This document shows, piece after piece, positions 58,757 through 64,000 of a stretch of 64,000 bases of DNA. Both the position numbers and the translations under genes were made by a program. The notes under the pieces are model-generated. The model made no database searches. It saw only the letters and a program-made list of their open reading frames with translations, and was not told the DNA's origin. The DNA comes from Limisphaerales bacterium. Lineage in GTDB: Bacteria > Verrucomicrobiota > Verrucomicrobiia > Limisphaerales > AAA164-E04. The first letter of the stretch is position 1, and every line of letters starts with the position of its first letter. The DNA lies in the NCBI GenBank assembly GCA_024761205.1, contig JAMASS010000028.1, positions 1 through 64,000 on the forward strand, in the 5' to 3' direction.

Positions 58757-58795
58757 CCTAGAGACCTGTCGGAAAGAAACTAGCCTGGAAGCGAG

Positions 58796-59974
58796 TTACT
58801 CGGAGCCCTCGTTCCAATAGACTTTTACGTTCTGAGTTTTTCGGCCGGCAGCAATGATATCCAGACGTCCGTCGCCATTGAGGTCCGCCAACTTGAGATC
58901 TTCACAAGCCATCGTATTGTGATCGACCACGGAGACTTCCCATTCATCCCCCGCTTCGTTGGGCGTAAAGAGTTTGATGCCGACCGGCGCCCCCCCGCGC
59001 ATGGCACGCCAACCAATCACCACTTGATCCCGGCCAATACCGGCAAGATCCCCGCAAGCCACCGCATGACCATCATTCAGAGAATTTTCAATCACCTGGC
59101 GGTGCCACGAGCCATCAGCCTCTCCGGCCTTGGGCCTGTAAATCACCACGGAGTTCCCGTGCATGGGCTCGATGGAAACAACGAAAGGCTTGTTATCCCC
59201 CAAAGACCCCTTGCGCACTTCACCCGCTCCCCCGCCTTGATCGTCTCCGATCATTTTCAATCGAATCTCGCCGTCCACCCAATTCAATAGAAAAACCCCC
59301 TCGCGCCCGGCAATGAGGAGTTCCGTGGCCACATCATTGTCCCACTGCACGGGATCATAGTTATGCGTCATGTGCAAATCATCGTTGATGACCCGCGTCT
59401 CCCAACGGTTTCGTGGATTGTCCGGAACCGTGTAAGCCAACAACTTGACACCGGCACCCTTGCCCCCTTTGTTTCCTCGACCATGAAGAGGCAAGACGGT
59501 GAGCTCCCACTGGTCTTGCCAGTTTTTGACCCAATGCATCCGGTGGACCGTCGGCTCATGAGGCAGTGCGATCGGTGTCCACATCTGGGTCCGATCATCG
59601 GGCGGGATCAGATAGTGCACACTGCCACTATTGAGGGTGTCTCCTGGATTCCACCCGGCACCTACCGCAATCTCCGCCTTGCCATCACCGTCAATATCTT
59701 GTGCGGCCACACAAACGTGATCTCTCTCCGTCAAGTTCTCGGTGATCACATGCTTGCGCCAGGACGGGTTCTGGTACCAAACAACCTGGCTCTTATCAGC
59801 CAACACGATATCTGCCTTGGAATCCCCGTTAACATCGGCAATGACCAAGCCGTAGCCGATTTTGATGGTGTCATCAATATCCTGGGATCGGAACTTCGGC
59901 GCGGCTGCGACATCGGGAGTTGTCACTGACACGAGACACACGAAGGAGGCAATCTTGGTAAACGAAGTCTTCAT
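58796..59974 (-). CDS. Exported FG-GAP/VCBS beta-propeller protein
   Basis: The 392-residue product from ATG 59974 starts with a signal peptide (TKIASFVCLVSVTTPDVAAA). Repeated FG-GAP blades with calcium-binding DxDGDGxxD loops follow: IADVNGDSKADIVLADKSQV, AAQDIDGDGKAEIAVGAGWN, and LADLNGDGRLDIIAAGRKTQ at the end, with CGDLAGIGRDQVVIGWRAMR between. The fold is a seven-bladed propeller in the periplasm. Planctomycetes and Verrucomicrobia have many copies, usually of unknown binding role. Upstream in-frame ATG codons at 60082 and nearby would add a segment without leader character. It is intact and divergent from miaB. Confidence 0.85.
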   Translation of the reverse strand: MKTSFTKIASFVCLVSVTTPDVAAAPKFRSQDIDDTIKIGYGLVIADVNGDSKADIVLADKSQVVWYQNPSWRKHVITENLTERDHVCVAAQDIDGDGKAEIAVGAGWNPGDTLNSGSVHYLIPPDDRTQMWTPIALPHEPTVHRMHWVKNWQDQWELTVLPLHGRGNKGGKGAGVKLLAYTVPDNPRNRWETRVINDDLHMTHNYDPVQWDNDVATELLIAGREGVFLLNWVDGEIRLKMIGDDQGGGAGEVRKGSLGDNKPFVVSIEPMHGNSVVIYRPKAGEADGSWHRQVIENSLNDGHAVACGDLAGIGRDQVVIGWRAMRGGAPVGIKLFTPNEAGDEWEVSVVDHNTMACEDLKLADLNGDGRLDIIAAGRKTQNVKVYWNEGSE

Positions 59975-60354
59975 CTTGGAACTCTTGCTGACTTTTCTCG
60001 CCAAAACGGCCGTCGCTGGCAGCTTTGCAGAGCGATGCCAACGACAATACCAGAGAACGGCCCCCATTTTAACCCCCGCCAATCACACCTCTGCGAGCTT
60101 TTTCTCTCAAATCAGGTTTGAAACGGAACCGGAGGGAACAGAGTTAGAATGCAAGACTGTTGAGCTCCGATGTTTGAAGGCCAAATTATGTCGGGTCCGC
60201 ATTCACCAGAGCGCAAGCTCAAAATGCTCTAAGCGCCAACCCTCATTCACCTTCTCCCCACCTACTCAATCACCTTCCCCGATCCCAGACCACGCGATTC
60301 CTGCTTTTCAAGCCAGTGCCACTCCCGTAGTTTCCCCTGCAAATTAATTTGTCG
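59975..60354. other. Divergent intergenic region between the FG-GAP gene and miaB
   Basis: About 380 bases holding both promoters. I see no clear repeat or riboswitch; possible promoter-like A+T-rich words occur near 60170-60190 and the miaB start is preceded by CCTGCAAATTAATTTGTCG with no strong ribosome-binding site. Confidence 0.4.
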
Positions 60355-61713
60355 ATGCCGAGCGCCTACATCAAAACTTACGGCTGCCAAATGAACGAAC
60401 GCGATTCGGAGGCCGTCGCCGCGCAGCTAGTTGCCAAGGGTTATGATCTGGCACAGTCGGAACACCAAGCGGATGTGATCCTCCTGAACACCTGCAGCGT
60501 CCGGGATCAAGCTGAGCAGAAGGCTTTCGGAAAGATGGTGAATCTGGCGAAGGAAACCAAGCGCAGCCGCCCCCACACCGTTCTCGGTTTCATGGGCTGC
60601 ATGGCCCAAAGCCGAGGACAGAGTCTGATTGACAAACTTCCGGATGTCGACCTCGTCCTCGGCACCCAGAAGTTTCATCGAGCCGGTGACTATCTCGACC
60701 AGATTCTAACCGGAGAACGCCGAAAGATCTGTGACATCGAAGCAGAACAAGGGAGCGAGTCAACGATCCGAGACCACCTCAGCATCGGCAAAGACACCAA
60801 CGGTTCCATATCTGCCTATGTCAGTATCATGCAAGGCTGCAACCAACATTGCACCTTCTGCATCGTCCCGTTTACTCGTGGACACGAACGAAGCCGTCCC
60901 ATTGAAGAGATCGTGGCCGAGTGCCGAGAGCTCGTCGCCGCAGGCGCCAAAGAGATCGTTCTGCTCGGTCAAATCGTGACCAGCTACGGCAAGCGCGAGA
61001 TTAGCACCCAGAACGGCAAGTCTGCATTCGTACAATTATTGGAGGCAGTTCACGAAATCGATGGGTTGGAGCGCATCCGTTTCACCTCGCCCCATCCGAA
61101 GGGGTATGGGGATGATCTGATCGAAGCCTACGGCTGCCTCCCCAAATTGTGCGCCAGTGCCCATATCCCCGTGCAGAGTGGCAGTGATCGAGTACTCAAA
61201 CTCATGCATCGGGGTTACACCCGCGAGCGCTTTCTGGAAATTATCGGCAAGCTTCGCAAAGTGAATCCGAATATCGGGATCACCACGGATATTATTGTTG
61301 CCTTCCCAGGCGAAACCGATGCCGACTTTCAAAAAACCCTCTCCCTGGTAGAGGAAGTCCAGTTCGACAATGCATTCGTCTTCAAGTATTCGCCGCGACA
61401 AGATACGCCAGCAGCTGCAATGGCGAATCAGATTCCGACTGAAGTCAACGAGCAACGTCACGCGCATTTGTTGAACAAGGTTTCGGAAATCGGTTCCAAC
61501 CGATACCAACGCTACCTCGACCAGACGGTGCGAATCTTGGTCGAAGGCCCCAGCCGACGTAACCCCAATCGACTTCAGGGCCGGACAACCTGCAACAAAA
61601 TCGTGGTGTTTGAAGGTCATGACCGCCATGTTGGACAACTTCTGGATCTAAAAATCTATCGAGCCGGATTGTTCACTCTCTATGGGGACCCGGCTATTTT
61701 GAATCTGGATTAA
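60355..61713 (+). CDS. miaB: tRNA-2-methylthio-N6-isopentenyladenosine synthase MiaB
   Basis: MiaB adds a methylthio group to i6A37 of tRNAs using two [4Fe-4S] clusters and SAM. The 452-residue product has the N-terminal UPF0004 domain with cluster cysteines Cys11 (YGCQMNERDSE), Cys47 (NTCSVRDQAEQK) and the Cys of FMGCMAQSRG. The radical SAM motif CNQHCTFC lies at 162-169. Later parts include HIPVQSGSDRVLKLMHRGYT and VAFPGETDADFQKT, and a C-terminal TRAM domain. The usual GQNVNSYG is GQIVTSYG here. ATG 60355 is chosen; TTG 60349 would add two residues. It is followed after eight bases by a membrane-protein gene. Confidence 0.93.
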   Translation: MPSAYIKTYGCQMNERDSEAVAAQLVAKGYDLAQSEHQADVILLNTCSVRDQAEQKAFGKMVNLAKETKRSRPHTVLGFMGCMAQSRGQSLIDKLPDVDLVLGTQKFHRAGDYLDQILTGERRKICDIEAEQGSESTIRDHLSIGKDTNGSISAYVSIMQGCNQHCTFCIVPFTRGHERSRPIEEIVAECRELVAAGAKEIVLLGQIVTSYGKREISTQNGKSAFVQLLEAVHEIDGLERIRFTSPHPKGYGDDLIEAYGCLPKLCASAHIPVQSGSDRVLKLMHRGYTRERFLEIIGKLRKVNPNIGITTDIIVAFPGETDADFQKTLSLVEEVQFDNAFVFKYSPRQDTPAAAMANQIPTEVNEQRHAHLLNKVSEIGSNRYQRYLDQTVRILVEGPSRRNPNRLQGRTTCNKIVVFEGHDRHVGQLLDLKIYRAGLFTLYGDPAILNLD

Positions 61714-61721
61714 GCAATTCT

Positions 61722-62270
61722 ATGTCACAAATCTCACTTGCCTCACTCTCAATCTTGCTGGGTATCGGCTACCTGATCCCCCAGATCTATGGCTTGGTAA
61801 AACCGGATGAATTCCGAAATCAGCTCAGAAAGTTTCCTCGCTCCAACACCTGGGGATATCTCCTGGTCGGACTGGCAACGATCTGGTTTCTCCGAAACGT
61901 TCAACAGGAAGACATCGCCGACTTCGCTTCATATAAGAAGATCATGCTTTTCGGCTTTGGCGCCTTGGGGATTGCGACCTGCATTTATGTGCGGGATTTC
62001 CTCGCCGTACGTGGTTACGCTGTGCTCCTCCTTCTCCTCGCCAAGCTGATGGTGGATACCGCCCGATGGGTGGATTCGGAATGGCGGCTTGTGATTGTCG
62101 TCTGGGCGTATCTCTGGGTACTCGGCGGCATGTGGTTTACAATCTCACCTTGGCGCGTTCGAGATATCATTCTGTGGAAGACGGCCAACCACTCCCGGAT
62201 TCGGTTGATCTGCGGTCTCCGAAGTGCCTTTGGCCTCCTGGTGATTTGCCTCGGCATCTTTGTCTTTTAG
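61722..62270 (+). CDS. Six-helix membrane protein of unknown function
   Basis: The 182-residue product has hydrophobic helices spread over its whole length: ASLSILLGIGYLIPQIYGLV, TWGYLLVGLATIWFLRNV, KIMLFGFGALGIATCIYVRD, YAVLLLLLAKLMVDTA, VIVVWAYLWVLGGMWFTISP and a last AFGLLVICLGIFVF. Conserved-looking charged residues include the KPDEFRNQLRKFPRS loop and ARWVDSEWR. I do not know the family. It starts eight bases after miaB and is probably translated from the same mRNA, but a functional link to tRNA modification is not evident. Confidence 0.7.
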   Translation: MSQISLASLSILLGIGYLIPQIYGLVKPDEFRNQLRKFPRSNTWGYLLVGLATIWFLRNVQQEDIADFASYKKIMLFGFGALGIATCIYVRDFLAVRGYAVLLLLLAKLMVDTARWVDSEWRLVIVVWAYLWVLGGMWFTISPWRVRDIILWKTANHSRIRLICGLRSAFGLLVICLGIFVF

Positions 62271-62367
62271 CCAACCTGCCCATACATGGCCGATGTCTCC
62301 AATGACTAACAAGAGCTAACCATCTCAGCACAGCATCGGTGGCTTCAAACTGGAGAGATCAAGAGCC

Positions 62368-63309
62368 ATGGTAAGCGGCCGCATACTGGTAATCAGGGGC
62401 GGTGCCATCGGTGACTTCATTTTGACGTTGCCAGTGCTCCAAGCGATAAAGGAAGCCTTTCCTCAAGCCCAACTCGATGTTCTCGGCTATCCCAACGCCA
62501 CCAATCTGGCGGATCTTGCCGGACTAGCAGATGCTACCCGCCCTATAGAAGCCCAGGCACTGGCGGGATTTTTCGCCCAGAGTGGAGACCTTGATGCCGA
62601 CTGGGCTGAATACTTTAGCCGGTTCGAGATTATCATCTCGTACCTCTACGACCCCGACGGAATCTTTCGGGACAACGTCGGTTCCTGTGGTCAAAGCCAT
62701 TTCATCCAAGGACCGCACCGCCCGGATGAGAGCCAAGACATCCACGCCACCGAGGTTTTTCTCAAACCACTCGAAAAGCTGGCCATATTCGGCGCCAACA
62801 GACAGCCGAAAATCCCGTTATCCCAGTCAGCAACGGATCTTTCACCCGGCCGCCCCTGGTTGGCTCTCCATCCGGGCAGCGGTAGCCCGGTAAAAAACTG
62901 GCCGATCGAGAACTGGCTCGAACTGATCCAACAGCTTCAAACACAAACGACCTGGAACTTGCTAATCGTTGGCGGAGAAGCCGAGCGCATGGAGATCGAA
63001 CGGTTCAAACCACACCTAGACCCAAGCCGTTTCCGGTCGGAGATTTGTATGCCGCTCACGGATCTAGCTATACTGCTGGCGGGGTGCGACGGATTCGTCG
63101 GCCATGATTCCGGAATCTCCCATTTGGCCGCTGCTGTCGGATTACCGGGCCTCGTCTTGTGGGGACAAACCAAAGAAGCCATCTGGCGCCCCAACAGCGA
63201 CCAAGTCGTACTGATCAACCATAAAAACGGTCTTCACGCATTACCTGTCGATCAAATTTTTGCGAGAATTCCATCACCGCCAAGCACTTCCGCAAGCACC
63301 GAGGACTAG
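62368..63309 (+). CDS. Glycosyltransferase family 9 (ADP-heptosyltransferase-like)
   Basis: The 313-residue product belongs to GT9, which transfers heptose or related sugars to lipopolysaccharide core at the inner membrane. The N-terminal Rossmann domain opens RILVIRGGAIGDFILTLPVL, the GGxGD-type acceptor motif with the catalytic Asp. The C-terminal domain has LALHPGSGSPVKNWPIENWL (nucleotide-sugar phosphate loop) and the donor motif CDGFVGHDSGISHLAAAVGL followed by PGLVLWG. Length is slightly below E. coli WaaC/WaaF. It ends four bases inside the convergent gluQ stop (shared CTAG), and lies 97 bases after the membrane-protein gene. Confidence 0.88.
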   Translation: MVSGRILVIRGGAIGDFILTLPVLQAIKEAFPQAQLDVLGYPNATNLADLAGLADATRPIEAQALAGFFAQSGDLDADWAEYFSRFEIIISYLYDPDGIFRDNVGSCGQSHFIQGPHRPDESQDIHATEVFLKPLEKLAIFGANRQPKIPLSQSATDLSPGRPWLALHPGSGSPVKNWPIENWLELIQQLQTQTTWNLLIVGGEAERMEIERFKPHLDPSRFRSEICMPLTDLAILLAGCDGFVGHDSGISHLAAAVGLPGLVLWGQTKEAIWRPNSDQVVLINHKNGLHALPVDQIFARIPSPPSTSASTED

Positions 63310-64000
63310 AATCGAACGCCATCGAATCCAAACCGGACACGCAACTGCTCGGGCTCAATGCCCTGCTCACGAAAAGAGCGCAACGCAACTGACCGGTTCC
63401 GCTTTGACAATTTCTCTCCATCATTATCCGTCATTAAAGGGCAATGGAAAAACCCTGGAACCGTCCATTTAAATGCCCGATAGAGAAGCAATTGCCGGCA
63501 AGTCGAGAGCAAAAGGTCTTCCCCACGCACCACCTCCGTGATCTCCATGGCGTGATCATCCACAGTTACCGCCAACTGATAAGCAGGCATGTCGTCTTGA
63601 CGCCACACGATAAAGTCCCCGAAATCAACTCCCGAAACATAGGACACGGAGCCCAGATTTCGATCATCAAAGCTCATCCGCAAACCGTCAGGCACCCGAA
63701 ACCGCCAGCTTGGGGGACGCTGACCGCCCTTGGTCTCGTACCCGGTGTTCCCTCGGCACGTTCCCGGGTACAGCGGGCCCTCATCACCGGCATGAGGAGC
63801 TTGGGGCGCCGCTTGAATATCCTTGCGAGAACAGTAACACCGATAAACGAGGTCTCGGTCAATCAATCGCTCCAAAGCCTCCCGATATCGGTCAAATCGA
63901 GCACTCTGCCGATACGGCCCCCGGCAGCCGCCAATATCAGGACCTTCCTGCCAACGGAAACCAAACCACCAGAGATCTTCCATAATCGCGTCAAGGAATT
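63306..64000 (-). CDS. gluQ: Glutamyl-Q tRNA(Asp) synthetase, 5' end beyond window
   Basis: GluQRS attaches glutamate to the queuosine at the wobble position of tRNA(Asp). The visible 231 codons run from MEDLWWFGFRWQEGPD (Rossmann fold after the missing HIGH motif) through a zinc-binding insertion with CYCSRKDI and YPGTCRGNTG. DFIVWRQDDMPAYQLAVTVD and ITEVVRGEDLLLSTCRQLLL follow, then the KLSKRN variant of KMSKS. The product stops at the catalytic domain (DGVRF) without an anticodon-binding domain, which separates it from GltX. The frame is open to the window edge, so the first 60 or so residues are outside. Confidence 0.88.
   Translation of the reverse strand, partial: FLDAIMEDLWWFGFRWQEGPDIGGCRGPYRQSARFDRYREALERLIDRDLVYRCYCSRKDIQAAPQAPHAGDEGPLYPGTCRGNTGYETKGGQRPPSWRFRVPDGLRMSFDDRNLGSVSYVSGVDFGDFIVWRQDDMPAYQLAVTVDDHAMEITEVVRGEDLLLSTCRQLLLYRAFKWTVPGFFHCPLMTDNDGEKLSKRNRSVALRSFREQGIEPEQLRVRFGFDGVRF

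Noticed and set aside
60349-60354. TTG start for miaB six bases upstream
   Set aside because: ATG 60355 gives the usual MiaB N-terminal spacing to the first cysteine and is the more common codon.
1-64000. CRISPR arrays, rRNA genes, prophage structural genes, replication origin
   Set aside because: No regularly spaced short direct repeats, rRNA-like conserved stretches, phage morphogenesis motifs or DnaA-box clusters were seen.

Overview
The window looks like a chromosomal segment of a Verrucomicrobiota (PVC superphylum) bacterium, possibly near Opitutae. The basis is the gene set: a PVC-type membrane-bound dehydrogenase with a C-terminal CxxCH haem site, DUF1501, DUF1800/PA14, DUF5060 and DUF4331 proteins, tagaturonate epimerase, PQQ-like and FG-GAP propeller proteins, and acidobacterial-type (ADOP) ABC permeases. 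No rRNA, tRNA or CRISPR array was found. The most striking global property is decay. About half of the recognisable genes are broken by several frameshifts, stops or deletions, nearly all of them secreted, transport, polysaccharide-degrading or toxin-antitoxin genes. Housekeeping genes (guaA, fumC, miaB, gluQ, an acyl-CoA synthetase, an M1 peptidase) are intact. This is the pattern of a recently host-restricted or otherwise relaxed genome.

Layout. 0-12.5 kb is a graveyard: an ADOP permease, a PQQ-type sugar dehydrogenase with PKD/CBM-like modules, a DUF5060 glycosidase, a GH53-like hydrolase, vapBC, DUF1501, an aldo/keto reductase and a tacAT remnant. 12.8-23.2 kb is mostly live: PQQ-repeat protein, fumC, uxaE, small membrane/lipoprotein genes and guaA, with a decayed propeller gene and a decayed MFS/spermidine-synthase-like gene between. 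24.2-32.4 kb is an accessory island bounded and punctuated by inverted GGGAATTAC-type ends. 32.4-38.3 kb is a tandem array of five decayed ADOP permeases. 38.6-46.2 kb holds an M1 metallopeptidase, a decayed serine hydrolase and Na+/solute symporter, and an AMP-dependent synthetase. 47.8-50.4 kb is a third inverted-repeat element inserted in a decayed DUF1800/PA14 gene. 53.7-64 kb holds a PVC dehydrogenase, a decayed lipase-like hydrolase, an FG-GAP protein, and a miaB/membrane protein/glycosyltransferase run converging on gluQ.

The system most worth attention is the set of three IS1595-like elements with related terminal inverted repeats, each carrying anti-invader or addiction-type cargo. 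Element 1 (24195-25900) has a Panacea/DUF4065-type antitoxin-like protein between two small membrane proteins. Element 2 (30924-32403) has no transposase and carries fragments of an N-6 DNA methylase/specificity gene. Element 3 (47818-50375) has a transposase, an m4C-type methyltransferase and a putative restriction endonuclease joined by ATGA overlaps. In elements 1 and 3 the transposase has lost its catalytic middle while the zinc-finger N-terminus and the C-terminus remain, so the cargo appears immobilised. A dispersed palindromic repeat family (five copies) and a cysteine-rich secreted-peptide gene with a frameshift at its stop codon are the other unusual items.
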